From Achatina immaculata (lineage: Eukaryota > Mollusca > Gastropoda > Stylommatophora > Achatinidae): a stretch of 64,000 bases of DNA. Under the pieces are notes generated by a model. The model was not told the origin of the DNA, did no database searches, and saw only the letters and a list, made by a program, of their open reading frames with translations. A program made the translations under genes and the position numbers. The stretch covers positions 27,686,927 through 27,750,926 of the forward strand of contig CM019713.1 of the NCBI GenBank assembly GCA_009760885.1, in the 5' to 3' direction. Shown piece after piece: positions 35,475 through 47,919 of the stretch (positions within the stretch are counted from its first letter, which is position 1; each line of letters begins with the position of its first letter).

Positions 35475-36180
35475 CTCGTGTATCACTTGGAAGACAATAG
35501 AGAACAGGGAAAGTATGTATCACTTGGAAGACAATATAGAGCAGGAAAAGTATGTATCACTTGGAAGACAATATAGAGCAGGAAAAGTATGTATCACTTG
35601 GAAGACAATATAGAGCAGGAAAAGTATGTATCACTTGGAAGACAATAGAGAGCAGAGAAAGTATGTATCACTTGGAAGACAATAGAGAGCAGAGAAAATA
35701 TGTATCACTTGGAAGACAATAGAGAGCAGGAAAAGTATGTATCACTTGGAAGACAATAGAGAGCAGGAAAAGTATGTATCACTTGGAAGACAATAGAGAG
35801 CAGGAAAAGTATGTATCACTTGGAAGACAATAGAGAGCAGAGAAAGTATGTATCACTTGGAAGACAATAGAGAGCAGAGAAAGTATGTATCACTTGGAAG
35901 ACAATAGAGAACAGGGAAAGTATGTATCACTTAGAAGACAATAGAGAACAGGAAAAGTATGTATCACTTGGAAGACAATAGAGAGCAGAGAAAGCATGTA
36001 TCACTTGGAAGACAAAAGAGAACAAGGAAAGTATGTATCACTTGGAAGACAATAGAGAACAGGGAAAGTATGTATCACTTGGAAGACAATAGAGAACAGG
36101 GAAAGTATGTATCACTTGGAAGACAATAGAGAGTAGGGAAAGTATGTATCACTTAGAAGACAATAGAGAGCAGGGAAAGT
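35475..36180. repeat. 37-bp minisatellite, about 19 copies
   Basis: The unit is GTATGTATCACTTGGAAGAC plus AATAGAGAGCAGGAAAA. Types with AGAGCAGGAAAA, AGAGCAGAGAAA and AGAACAGGGAAA come in small blocks. In intron 1. Confidence 0.95.
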
Positions 36181-36423
36181 AAAGTCAGCAAATCCTACTT
36201 GAAATATTGGCACCTGCCTCAGAAGCTCTTTACCTGGCACTTTGGCATCACTGACAAGGGACACGCCTTAAATACTCAGTGTGCTACAAGTACTGGAGTA
36301 TGCAACAAGGACAGTGATGTGAATGAATGGACATCACCGACAGAGAAGACAAGAATGAGTAGGAACTAGAAAAGAATGAGGTGAGCATGATGAAGATTTA
36401 TTGCGGTCAGTTTTTCCATGGGA

Positions 36424-39400
36424 AGGACGAAGGTAAATACTTAGAGGTGAAGAGGAGGAAGGTAAATACTTAGAGGCGAAGAGGAGGAAGGTAAAGACTT
36501 AGAGGCGAAGAGGAGGAAGGTAAATACTTAGAGGTGAAGAGGAGGAAGGTAAATACTTAGAGGCAAAGAGGAGGAAGGTAAATACTTAGAGGCGAAGAGG
36601 ATGAAGGTAAATACTTAGAGGCGAAGAGGAGGAAGGTAAATACTTAGAAGCGAATAGAAGGAAAGTAAATACTTAGAGGCGAAGAGGAGGAAAGTAAATA
36701 CTTAGAGGCGAAGAGGACGAAGGTAAATACTTAGAGGCGAAAAGGAGGAAGGTAAATACTTAGAGCACGAAGAGGAGGAAGGTAAATACTTAGAGGTGAA
36801 GAGGAGGAAGGTAAATACTTAGAAGCGAAGAGGAGGAAGGCAAATACTAAGAGGCAAAGGGGAGGAAGGTAAATACTTAGAGGCGAAGAGGAGGAAGGTA
36901 AATACTAAGAGGCGAAGAGGAGAAAGGTAAATACTTAGAGCACGAAGAGGAGGAAGGTAAATACGTAGAGGCGAAGAGAAGGAAAGTAAATATTTAAAGG
37001 CGAAGAGGAGGAAAGTAAAGACATAGAGGCGAAGAGGAGGAAGGCAAACACTTAGAAGCGAATAGGAGGAAGATAAATACTTAGAAGCGAAGAAGAGGAA
37101 GGTAAATACTTAGAGGCGAAGAGGAGGAAGGTAAATACTTAGAGGTGAAGACGAGGAAGCTAAATACTTAGAGGCGAAGTGGAGGAAGGTAAATACTTAG
37201 AGGCGAAGAGGAGGAAGGTAAATACTTAGAGGTGAAGACGAGGAAGCTAAATACTTAGAGGCGAAGAGGAGGAAGGTAAATACTTAGAGGTGAAGAGGAG
37301 GAAGCTAAATACTTAGAGGCGAAGAGGAGGAAGGTAAATACTTAGAGGCGAAGAGGAGAAAGGTAAATACTTCGAGGCGAAGAGGAGGAAAGTAAAGACA
37401 TAGAGGCGAAGAGGAGGAAGGTAAATACTTAGAAGCGAAGAGGAGGAAGGTAAATACTAAGAGGCAAAGAGGAGGAAGGTAAATACTTAGAGGCGAAGAG
37501 GAGGAAGGTAAATACTAAGAGGCGAAGAGGAGAAAGGTAAATACTTAGAGCACGAAGAGGAAGAAGGTAAACACTTAGAGGCGAAAAGAAGGAAAGTAAA
37601 TACTTAGAGGCGAAGAGGAGGAAAGTAAAGACATAGAGGCGAAGAGGAGTAAGGCAAACACTTAGAAGCGAAGAGGAGGAAGATAAATACTTAGAAGCGA
37701 AGAGGAGGAAGGTAAATACTTAGAAGCGAAGAGGAGGAAGGTGAATATTTAGAGGGGAATAGAAGGAAGGTAAAGACATAGAGGCGAAGAGGAGGAAGGC
37801 AAACACTTAGAAGCAAAGAGGAGGAAGATAAATACTTAGAAGCGAAGAAGACGAAGGTAAATACTTAGAGGTGAAGAGGAGGAAGCTAAATACTTAGAGG
37901 CGAAGAGGAGGAAGGTAAATACTTAGAAGCGAAGAGGAGGAAGGTAAATACTTAGAGGCGAAGAGGAGGAAGGTGAATACTTAGAGGCGAAGAGGAGGAA
38001 GGTAAATACTTAGAAGCGAAGAGGAGGAAGGTAAATACTTAGCGGTGAAGAGAAGGAAAGTGAATACTTAGAGGCAAAGAGGAGGAAGGTAAATATTTAG
38101 AAGGGAAGATGAGGAAGGTATATACTTAGAGGCGAAGAGGAGGATGGGAAATACTTAGAGGCGAAGAGGAGGAAAGTAGAGACATAGAGGCAAGGAGGAG
38201 GAAGGCAAACACTTAGAAGCGAAGAGGAGGAAGATAAATACTTAGAAGCGAAGAAGAGGAAGGTAAATACGTAGAGGTGAAGAGGAGGAAGCTAAATACT
38301 TAGAGGCGAAGAGGAGGAAGCTAAATACTTAGAAACGAAGAGGAGGAAGGTAAATACTTAGAGGCGAAGAGAAGGAAAGTAAATACTTAGAGGCGAAGAG
38401 GAGGAAAGTAAAGACATAGAGGCGAAGAGGAGGAAGGCAAACACTTAGAAGCGAATAGGAGGAAGATAAATACTTAGAAGCGAAGAAGAGGAAGGTAAAT
38501 ACTTAGAGGCGAAGAGGAGGAAGGTAAATACTTAGAGGTGAAGACGAGGAAGCTAAATACTTAGAGGCGAAGTGGAGGAAGGTAAATACTTAGAGGCGAA
38601 GAGGAGGAAGGTAAATACTTTGAGGCGAAGAGGAGAAAGGTAAATACTTCGAGGCGAAGAGGACGAAAGTAAAGACATAGAGGCGAAGAGGAGGAAGGTA
38701 AATACTTAGAAGCGAAGAGGAGGAAGGTAAATACTAAGAGGCAAAGAGGAGGAAGGTAAATACTTAGAGGCGAAGAGGAGAAAGGTAAATACTTCGAGGC
38801 GAAGAGGAGGAAAGTAAAGACATAGAGGCGAAGAGGAGGATGGTAAATACTTAGAAGCGAAGAGGAGGAAGGTAAATACTAAGAGGCAAAGGGGAGGAAG
38901 GTAAATATTTAGAAGGGAAGATGAGGAAGGTATATACTTAGAGGCGAAGAGGAGAAAGGTAAATACTTAGAGCACGAAGAGGAGGAAGATAAATACTTAG
39001 AGGCGAAAAGAAGGAAAGTAAATACTTAGAGGCGAAGAGAAGGAAAGTAAATACTTAGAGGCGAAGAGGAGGAAGGCAAACACTTAGAAGCGAAGAGGAG
39101 GAAGATAAATACTTAGAAGCGAAGAGGAGGAAGGTAATTACTTAGAAGCGAAGAGGAGGAAGGTGAATATTTAGAGGGGAATAGAAGGAAGGTAAAGACA
39201 TAGAGGCGAAGAGGAGGAAGGCAAACACTTAGAAGCAAAGAGGAGGAAGATAAATACTTAGAAGCGAAGAAGACGAAGGTAAATACTTAGAGGTGAAGAG
39301 GAGGAAGCTAAATACTTAGAGGCGAAGAGGAGGAAGGTAAATACTTAGAAGCGAAGAGGAGGAAGGTAAATACTTAGAGGCGAAGAGGAGGAAGGTGAAT

Positions 39401-42400
39401 ACTTAGAGGCGAAGAGGAGGAAGGTAAATACTTAGAAGCGAAGAGGAGGAAGGTAAATACTTAGCGGTGAAGAGAAGGAAAGTGAATACTTAGAGGCAAA
39501 GAGGAGGAAGGTAATACTTAGAGGCGAAGAGGAGGAAGGTAAATACTTAGAGGCGAAGAGGAGGATGGGAAATACTTAGAGGCGAAGAGGAGGAAAGTAG
39601 AGACATAGAGGCAAGGAGGAGGAAGGCAAACACTTAGAAGCGAAGAGGAGGAAGATAAATACTTAGAAGCGAAGAAGAGGAAGGTAAATACGTAGAGGTG
39701 AAGAGGAGGAAGCTAAATACTTAGAGGCGAAGAGGAGGAAGCTAAATACTTAGAAACGAAGAGGAGGAAGGTAAATACTTAGAGGCGAAGAGAAGGAAAG
39801 TAAATACTTAGAGGCGAAGAGGAGGAAAGTAAAGACATAGAGGCGAAGAGGAGGAAGGCAAACACTTAGAAGCGAATAGGAGGAAGATAAATACTTAGAA
39901 GCGAAGAAGAGGAAGGTAAATACTTAGAGGCGAAGAGGAGGAAGGTAAATACTTAGAGGTGAAGACGAGGAAGCTAAATACTTAGAGGCGAAGTGGAGGA
40001 AGGTAAATACTTAGAGGCGAAGAGGAGGAAGGTAAATACTTTGAGGCGAAGAGGAGAAAGGTAAATACTTCGAGGCGAAGAGGACGAAAGTAAAGACATA
40101 GAGGCGAAGAGGAGGAAGGTAAATACTTAGAAGCGAAGAGGAGGAAGGTAAATACTAAGAGGCAAAGAGGAGGAAGGTAAATACTTAGAGGCGAAGAGGA
40201 GAAAGGTAAATACTTCGAGGCGAAGAGGAGGAAAGTAAAGACATAGAGGCGAAGAGGAGGATGGTAAATACTTAGAAGCGAAGAGGAGGAAGGTAAATAC
40301 TAAGAGGCAAAGGGGAGGAAGGTAAATATTTAGAGGCGAAGAGGAGGAAGGTAAATAATAAGAGGCGAAGAGGAGAAAGGTAAATACTTAGAGCACGAAG
40401 AGGAAGAAGGTAAACACTTAGAGGCGAAAAGAAGGAAAGTAAATACTTAGAGGCGAAGAGGAGGAAAGTAAAGTCATAGAGGCGAAGAGGAGGAAGGCAA
40501 ACACTTAGAAGAGAAGAGTAGGAAGATAAATACTTAGAAGCGAAGAGGAGGAAGGTAAATACTTAGAAGCGAAGAGGAGGAAGGTGAATATTTAGAGGGG
40601 AATAGAAGGAAGGTAAAGACATAGAGGCGAAGAGGAGGAAGGCAAACACTTAGAAGCACAGAGGAGGAAGATAAATACTTAGAAGCGAAGAAGACGAAGG
40701 TAAATACTTAGAGGTGAAGAGGAGGAAGCTAAATACTTAGAGGCGAAGAGGAGGAAGGTGAATACTTAGAGGCGAAGAGGAGGAAGGTAAATACTTAGAA
40801 GCGAAGAGGAGGAAGGTAAATACTTAGCGGTGAAGAGAAGGAAGGTGAATACTTAGAGGCAAAGAGGAGGAAGGTAAATATTTAGAAGGGAAGATGAGGA
40901 AGGTATATACTTAGAGGCGAAGAGGAGGATGGGAAATACTTAGAGGCGAAGAGGAGGAAAGTAGAGACATAGAGGCGAGGAGGAGGAAGGCAAACACTTA
41001 GAAGCGAAGAGGAAGAAGATAAATACTTAGAAGCGAAGAAGAGGAAGGTAAATACTTAGAGGTGAAGAGGAGGAAGCTAAATACTTAGAGGCGAAGAGGA
41101 GGAAGCTAAATACTTAGAAACGAAGAGGAGGAAGGTAAATACTTAGAGGCGAAGAGGAGGAAGGTGAATACTTAGAGGCGAAGAGAAGGTAAATATTTAG
41201 AAGGGAAGATGAGGAAGGTATATACTTCGAGGCGAAGAGGAGGAAAGGAAGTACGTAGAGGCAAAGAGTAGAAATAGTAAATACTTAGAGGCGAAGAGGA
41301 GGAAGGTAAATACTTAGAGGCAAAGAGGAGGAAGGTGAATACTTAGAGTGAGAAAAATAGGAAGGTAAATACTTAGAGGCGAAGAGGAGGAAGGTAAATA
41401 CTTAGAGGCGAAGAGGAGGAAGGTAAATACTTAGAAGCGAATAGAAGGAAGGTAAATACTTCGAGGCGAAGAGAAAGAAAGTAAATACTAAGATTAGAAG
41501 AGGACGAAGGTAAATACTTAGAGGCGAAGAGGAGGAAGGTAAATACTTAGAAGCGAAGAGGAGAAAGGTAAATACTTAGAAGCGAAGAGGAGGAAAGTAA
41601 ATACTTAGAGCACGAAGAGGAGGAAGTTAAATACTTAGAGGCGAAGAGGAGGAAGGTAAATACTAAGAGGCGAAGAGGAGGAAGGTAAATACTTAGAGGC
41701 AAAGAGGAGGAAAGTAAATACTTAGAGGCGAAGAGGAGGAAAGTAAAGACATAGAGGCGAAGAGGAATAAGGCAAACACTTAGAAGCGAAGAGGAGGAAG
41801 ATAAATACTTAGAAGCGAAGAAGAGGAAGGTAAATACTTAGAGGTGAAGAGGAGGAAGCTAAATACTTAGAGGCGAAGAGGAGAAAGATAAATACTTAGA
41901 AGCGAAGAAGAGGAAGATATATACTTAGAGGCGAAAAGGAGGAAGGTAAATACTTAGAGGCAAAGAGGAGAAATAGTAAATACTTAGAGGCGAAGAGGAG
42001 GATAGTAAATACTTAGAAGCGAAGAGGAGGAAGGTAAATACTTAGAGGCGAAGAGGAGGAAGGTGAATACTTAGAGGCGAAGAGGAGGAAGGTAAATACT
42101 TAGAAGCGAAGAGGAGGAAGGTAAATACTTAGCGGTGAAGAGAAGGAAAGTGAATACTTAGAGGCAAAGAGGAGGAAGGTAAATATTTAGAAGGGAAGAT
42201 GAGGAAGGTATATACTTAGAGGCGAAGAGGAGGATGGGAAATACTTAGAGGCGAAGAGGAGGAAAGTAGAGACATAGAGGCAAGGAGGAGGAAGGCAAAC
42301 ACTTAGAAGCGAAGAGGAGGAAGATAAATACTTAGAAGCGAAGAAGAGGAAGGTAAATACGTAGAGAGAAGCGAAGAAGAGGAAGGTAAATACTTAGAGG

Positions 42401-43855
42401 CGAAGAGGAGGAAGGTAAATACTTAGAGGTGAAGACGAGGAAGCTAAATACTTAGAGGCGAAGTGGAGGAAGGTAAATACTTAGAGGCGAAGAGGAGGAA
42501 GGTAAATACTTAGAGGCGAAGAGGAGAAGGTAAATACTTCGAGGCGAAGAGGACGAAAGTAAAGACATAGAGGCGAAGAGGAGGAAGGTAAATACTTAGA
42601 AGCGAAGAGGAGGAAGGTAAATACTAAGAGGCAAAGAGGAGGAAGGTAATACTTAGAGGCGAAGAGGAGAAAGGTAAATACTTCGAGGCGAAGAGGAGGA
42701 AAGTAAAGACATAGAGGCGAAGAGGAGGATGGTAAATACTTAGAAGCGAAGAGGAGGAAGGTAAATACTAAGAGGCAAAGGGGAGGAAGGTAAATACTTA
42801 GAGGCGAAGAGGAGGAAGGTAAATACTAAGAGGCGAAGAGGAGGAAGGTAAATACTTAGAGCACGAAGAGGAGGAAGGTAAATACTTAGAGGCGAAAAGA
42901 AGGAAAGTAAATACTTAGAGGCGAAGAGGAGGAAAGTAAAGACATAGAGGCGAAGAGGAGGAAGGCAAACACTTAGAAGCGAAGAGTAGGAAGATAAATA
43001 CTAAGAGGCGAAGAGGAGAAAGGTAAATACTTAGAGCACGAAGAGGAGGAAGGTAAATACTTAGAGGCAAAGAGGAGGAAAGTAAATACTTAGAGGCGAA
43101 GAGGAGGAAAGTAAAGACATAGAGGCGAAGAGGAATAAGGCAAACACTTAGAAGCGAAGAGGAGGAAGATAAATACTTAGAAGCGAAGAAGAGGAAGGTA
43201 AATACTTAGAGGTGAAGAGGAGGAAGCTAAATACTTAGAGGCGAAGAGGAGAAAGATAAATACTTTGAAGCGAAGAAGAGGAAGATATATACTTAGAGGC
43301 GAAAAGGAGGAAGGTAAATACTTAGAGGCAAAGAGGAGAAATAGTAAATACTTAGAGGCGAAGAGGAGGATAGTAAATACTTAGAGGCGAAGAGGAGGAA
43401 GGTAAATACTTAGAGGCAAAGAGGAGGAAGGTGAATACTTAGAGCGAGAAGAGGAGGAAGCTAAATACTTAGAGGCGAAGAGGAGGAAGGTAAATACTTA
43501 GAAGCGAAGAGGAGGAAGGTAAATACTTAGAGGCGAAGAGGAGGAAGGTAAATACTTAGAGCACGAAGAGGAGGAAGGTAAATACTTAGAGCACGAAGAG
43601 GAGGAAGGTAAATACTTAGAGGACGAAGAGGAGGAAGGTAAATACTTAGAGCACGAAGAGGAGGAAGGTAAATACTTAGAGCACGAAGAGGAGGAAGGTA
43701 AATATTTAGAGGCGAACAGGAGGAAGATAAATACTTAGAGCACGAAGAGGAAGAAGGTAAATACTTAGAGCACGAAGAGGAGGAAGGTAAATACTTAGAG
43801 GCGAACAGGAGGAAGGTAAATACTTAGAACACGAGGAGGACGAAGGTACATGCGT
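36424..43855. repeat. 29-bp satellite, about 7.4 kb, about 256 monomers, with higher-order repeats
   Basis: The monomer is GGTAAATACTTAGAGGCGAA plus GAGGAGGAA. Variants include AGAAGCG, AGAGCACG, AAGACATAG and AGCTAAATAC. Landmark variants recur at long fixed distances: GTGAATATTTAGAGGGG starts at 37741, 39163 and 40584, steps of 1422 and 1421 bases. AGCGGTGAAG recurs at 38041, 39463, 40826 and 42131, steps of 1422, 1363 and 1305. As 1421 = 49 x 29, 1363 = 47 x 29 and 1305 = 45 x 29, the array evolves by unequal exchange of blocks of about 45-49 monomers. It fills most of intron 1. Every standard monomer contains AAG|GTAAATA, a good match to a 5' splice site. Confidence 0.97.
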
Positions 43856-44812
43856 AGAAAAACGATAATGTACGTAATTTATCAATTCAGCTAATGATTC
43901 TTATGATGATAATGATGATGATGATGATGGTTGTTATTATTAATAAAATTATCGTTTATATCGCATTATTATTATTATTATTAGCGACAACGAATACAAT
44001 ATGATGACGATGATGATGATGTACAACAAAACGAGACCACACACAGTGTACAGCGAAGAACTTCTATATCAGTCTATGAAAGACTGGGAAAAACAATCGT
44101 TGAGAAAATTGTCTGCATCAAAATAGAAGAGTAACTTTTACAAATACGTAGAAGAGGAAGTACTACAAACACATAACTGTTAAAAACACATAACAGAGGA
44201 AATGTTACAAACACATAATAGAAGAAATATTACAAACACATAACAGGGTAAATATTAAACAAATAAAATGTAAAGTAAATATTATAAACAAGCTTTTTTT
44301 CCTGAACTGTGTGTCTCCTAAAGTGATGAAGTGGCTGTGAACAGATACATCCATGCTTTTATTGCTATTATTATCAGCTAAGAAATCACTGCTCATTACG
44401 CCTAATGACGTTTTACAGGGCAGCAACAAAAATCTGCCCACTTCTGAGTCTGTATTTTGCCTCAGCAGTGCCGAAGCAGATTCATCAGGGTTTCTAAAGT
44501 AGTTCTCCAGGTCTGCCAGCCTTGTTTTCTGTTTCCTAGGTTTCCAGATCATGTTTGTTGCAACAAGCGATGTTTGAGAACGGGAGAGTCCTTTTAAGAT
44601 CACGTGACCAGTACATTTCCAGCCCTTTTTTGTGTGTGTGTAAATTTGACGCTAAGAGTGAAAGCATGTGTGTAAATAACTAAAACGCCTGAAAAAAGCC
44701 GATTTATTTGTAAAGTAAAGCTATTAGGAAAATCGATTACATTGCGCGCTCACAAGACAAATAACTGCAGTTTTGTTTTGATTTTTTCTTTCCTGTATCT
44801 TACTCTGTCCAG
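43856..44812. other. Intron 1 remainder, simple repeats
   Basis: Contains (GATGAT)n at about 43900-43930 and 44003-44020, (ATT)n at about 43966-43983 and a degenerate AACACATAACAGAGGAAATG repeat at about 44150-44265. A - strand ORF (44205-44603) shows no recognised domain. Confidence 0.6.
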
Positions 44813-44930
44813 AGACTAAGATGTCCAGGAAGAGCCCACTGCTACTACCTCCCCCTGGGAACAGCCGTCATTTCTGTGGTCCAAGACAAGACAGGAGAGA
44901 AAATCACACAGACAGAGATCTGCCTTCTGG
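44813..44930 (+). CDS. Host gene, exon 2
   Basis: The acceptor is a good pyrimidine tract (TTTTTTCTTTCCTGTATCTT, then ACTCTGTCCAG) ending at 44812. The donor is TTCTGG|GTAAGG at 44931, near consensus. With one base carried from exon 1 it reads ETKMSRKSPLLLPPPGNSRH, then FCGPRQDRRENHTDRDLPSG across the next junction. The exon has ATG at 44821, so it could also be a first coding exon with 8 bases of 5' UTR; exon 1 reads into it without a stop. Length 118 bases; it leaves 2 bases (phase 2), which fit exon 3 exactly. Pro- and Arg-rich, no domain recognised. Confidence 0.65.
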
Positions 44931-45726
44931 GTAAGGGGAAGTGACGAGGTGGCTGTCACTCCTGTGTGACAAGCATGGGGAAATGGGGAATGGGGAATAT
45001 GAAATGTATATCCGGGATGTGACGGGCAAGGATAGAAGACAAGAGGAAGAAGGGAGGGAGATATAGCAATAAACAGAGCAAATGGGAACTGAGAATTACT
45101 ATTTAGAAAGGATGGACAACCCGGAGAGAGAGTTTAACATTGTCTGCTCGTTTGTTTTCGTTGTGTGCAAGGTGTTGGAGAATGTTCTATTTTGGTACAT
45201 GAAACTTCCTTTCATCTTAACCAGCAGCGGACGTGTTTAGAGTAATAACACCGCCATCGGAAGGGGAATGCCAGTCGATATCGACGCGTCCTCTCTGGCG
45301 GTAGGTTCTATTCCCGTCGCTTCTATTGGGTTGCAGTTTTCAAAAGGGATCAGTGCTAGGGAGTTAATGCATCTCTCAGAGATCTTCGTCCCACGCAAGG
45401 TGGAGACAGGAGCAGTTGTGACTTTGTCCTGGGTGGAGTGACTGCTACTCTGGCGTCTCAGTTGTGTGTCTGTGTGTTTGAATGTGTACCTGCTTGTATG
45501 TTTGTACGTGAGGGAGAGAGATAAAGCTCTGGTCCATGTACGGGGTTATCCTGTTATGCTGTTGGGGTTCATGTCTTCTGTGACCTGCTGTGGCACAAGA
45601 TGATGATATTGGCAGTACCACTAGGTCTGAGCTCCAAGTGGAGCCAGGTACCAATTTTGCATCTGATTAATCAGTTGCTAGTGAACAAATTTTAGTAAAG
45701 GTATAACAGTTAGTAGTAAATTAAGG
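44931..45726. other. Intron 2, no feature in this part
   Basis: No array or LINE fragment is visible. A - strand ORF at 45445-45654 is unsupported. Confidence 0.45.
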
Positions 45727-45858
45727 TAGTCCCGTCATATCGTTGATAATCTGCAAATTGATGCATCAGCAGCAGGGCATCTTCCTCACAACCGAGAGGT
45801 CTACAGGAGTGCTGTTAAGGAGGCAAAGTTCCGCAAGTGACATGCACATGACTGACCA
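45727..45858 (+). pseudogene. LINE-C 3' fragment (in intron 2)
   Basis: Matches the complement of 54487-54600 and 48960-49060: GATAATCTGCAAATTGATGC, then PHNREVYRSAVKEAKFRK and a terminal stop. It ends at a (GACT)n run (about 45862-45887) that also abuts the SINE to its right. Confidence 0.8.
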
Positions 45859-45884
45859 AGTGACTGACTGACTGACTGACTGAC

Positions 45885-46120
45885 TGAGCCCTGTCATGCC
45901 TTAGTGGCACATAGGAATATGGTGTTAGAGCCCATATTTTCCTTGACTTTTCGCCACCTAAATGTTGTCAGCAGCACGCCTGGTCACCTTTCATCCCCAA
46001 ACTCCAGAGAACTCGACCACCCATTTCTACAGTTGGGTGACCTCGACGCCTCTGGCTGGATTCGAACCCCCGACTTTCGTCATGACAGACGAATGAACTA
46101 ACCACTTCGCTGCCCAGATG
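45885..46120 (-). mobile_element. tRNA-derived SINE, copy S2 (in intron 2)
   Basis: On the - strand: GGGCAGCGAAGTGGTTAGTT (A-box region) and CGGGGGTTCGAATCCAGCC (B-box GGTTCGAATCC) form a clear tRNA-like head. A body with GGTCACCCAACTGTAGAAAT follows, then GGAAAATATGGGCTCTAACA plus CCATATTCC, matching copies S1 and S3. It ends near ACTAAGGCATGACAGGGC beside (AGTC)n. Confidence 0.85.
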
Positions 46121-46384
46121 CCCGACAGTAGTAAACCAGGTTTAAGAAAGAAGCTTGCCTTCTTAAGGGCCTTCAGTCATGTCGCCGTAAAGCCCACTCC
46201 CAATCCAACACCAGGGCTTATTTCCAACATTCTTACGCGTGGACTGCTCAAAACGTTCAGAAGTCAGTTTCTGGCAGATCAAACAATAACAATAAATATC
46301 CATATCCAGTTCTTCTTAATGGATAATATTACCAGGAATTAAGAATAACGTCTCGACCAAGTATGTGTCCGGCCATACTGAGTC

Positions 46385-46668
46385 TCATGGGTGATCAGGA
46401 AAAGGAGATGGACATATACTGGTCACGTGATGAGAAGAAACAGTCAGAGAATCCCAAAACAAGCTATCAAGTGGAACACAACAGGCCAAAGAAAAAGAGG
46501 CAGACCGCGTGAAACTCTGAAGAGGACATTGTTAAGAGAGGCCAAATTAACAAGCATAAAATCCTTTGATGAGGTTGAAAGACTCGCCGAAGACAGGAAA
46601 AACTGGTGAACTACTTTGCGAGCCCTATGTGACGTTTAAAGGCACGGGAAGGATATAAGATATAAGAT
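46385..46668 (+). pseudogene. LINE-B 3' fragment, copy B3 (in intron 2)
   Basis: A 5'-truncated copy coding WVIRKRRWTYTGHVMRRNSQ, RIPKQAIKWN, GRPRETLKRTLLREAKL and DEVERLAEDRKNW, then a stop, ending GGCACGGGAAGGATATAAGA plus TATAAGATAT. At DNA level it is very close to copy B4, so it is relatively young. Confidence 0.88.
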
Positions 46669-46967
46669 ATCGAGAACATACAGGCGCATGTCGTTGCTAT
46701 TTAGGAAAAGTAAGATGATGTAATTCAGTCCACCATAAAGGTCAGGCAGGGACTGCGTCATGTTGTTTGGGCCTTAGGCGAAACTAAAATAATTATATAA
46801 AACTCTGCCCCCTTCAAAGGTCACCATTGTCTCTCTGAGGTCCGTGCCCTAGACATCTGCCTGACTGGCATAGTTGTTGCACTGACCCTGGTACAGATTA
46901 ATTTTCTTTGAAATATGTTAAATATAATAAGAATTTGTTTTCTTATCTTTGCCTGCTTTATATATGA

Positions 46968-47525
46968 TTTCCTATGCTTGCTTGCTTTGTATGTGATCTT
47001 CTCTGGTTGCTTGCCTTATACATGGTTTCCTATGGTTGCTTGTTTTGTACGTGATCTGTCTAGTTGCCTGCTTTGTACGTGATCTTCTCTGATTGCCTGA
47101 TTTGTATGTGATCTTCTCTGGTTGCTTGCTTTATACATGATTTCCTATGGTAGCTTGCTTTGTACGTGATCTCCTCTGGTTGCCTGCTTTGTACGTGATC
47201 TCCTCTGGTTGCTTACTTTGTATGTGATCTTCTCTGGTTGCTTGCTTTATACATGATTTCCTATGGTAGCTTGCTTTGTACGTGGTCTCCTCCGGTTGCC
47301 TGCTTTGTACGTGATCTCCTCTCGTTGCTTACTTTGTACGTGATCTCCTCTGGTTGCTTACTTTGTACGTGATCTCCTCTGGTTGCCTGCTTTGTACGTG
47401 ATCTCCTCTGGTTGCCTGCTTTGTACGTGGTCGCCTCTGTTTGCTTTCTTTGTACGTGATCTCCTGCGGTTGCTTCCTTTGCATGTGATTTTCTTTGGTC
47501 GCTTGTTTTGTATATGATCTCCTCT
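46968..47525. repeat. 29-bp minisatellite, about 19 copies (in intron 2)
   Basis: The unit is TGCTTTGTACGTGATCTCCT plus CTGGTTGCC. The period equals that of the 7.4-kb satellite but the sequence is unrelated. Confidence 0.95.
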
Positions 47526-47919
47526 TGTCACTTGCTTAGTAAATGACCTCCCAGCAGTTGGAGCTTGGCTTCTATTTGCAGCAGAGGTATTAGCGAGAAA
47601 CCTCGAAACACTGGCTTGGTACTGGGCAAGACTTTATCTACGACAACTTTCGCCAACTGTCTGAGAATATCAAGGATTGCAGTTTCTGGCGAGACTGCAC
47701 CACCTTCGCAGACATATCGATGTTTATCTTGTCGGCCAAGATGAAATGAAATTACATCTCTGTAGAGGATTACTGGGGGATGCATGATATGGGCACAATC
47801 AGAGGAAATTTTTCAGTGTTGAGAATGTATGTTGTATAATAGCTCTCACTTCTTCATTAACTCTTTAAATCTGTCAGGTTTAATAATAATTAATATTTTT
47901 ATTATTTAAATTTTTTCAG

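Noticed and set aside
36424..43855. CRISPR-like appearance of a short regular repeat
   Set aside because: Units are contiguous with no unique spacers, and the setting is eukaryotic.
44821..44930. ATG at 44821 as the only start of the host gene
   Set aside because: Possible, but the upstream exon reads into this one in frame and supplies a strong Met-Gly-Cys start, so I prefer the longer model and state the alternative.
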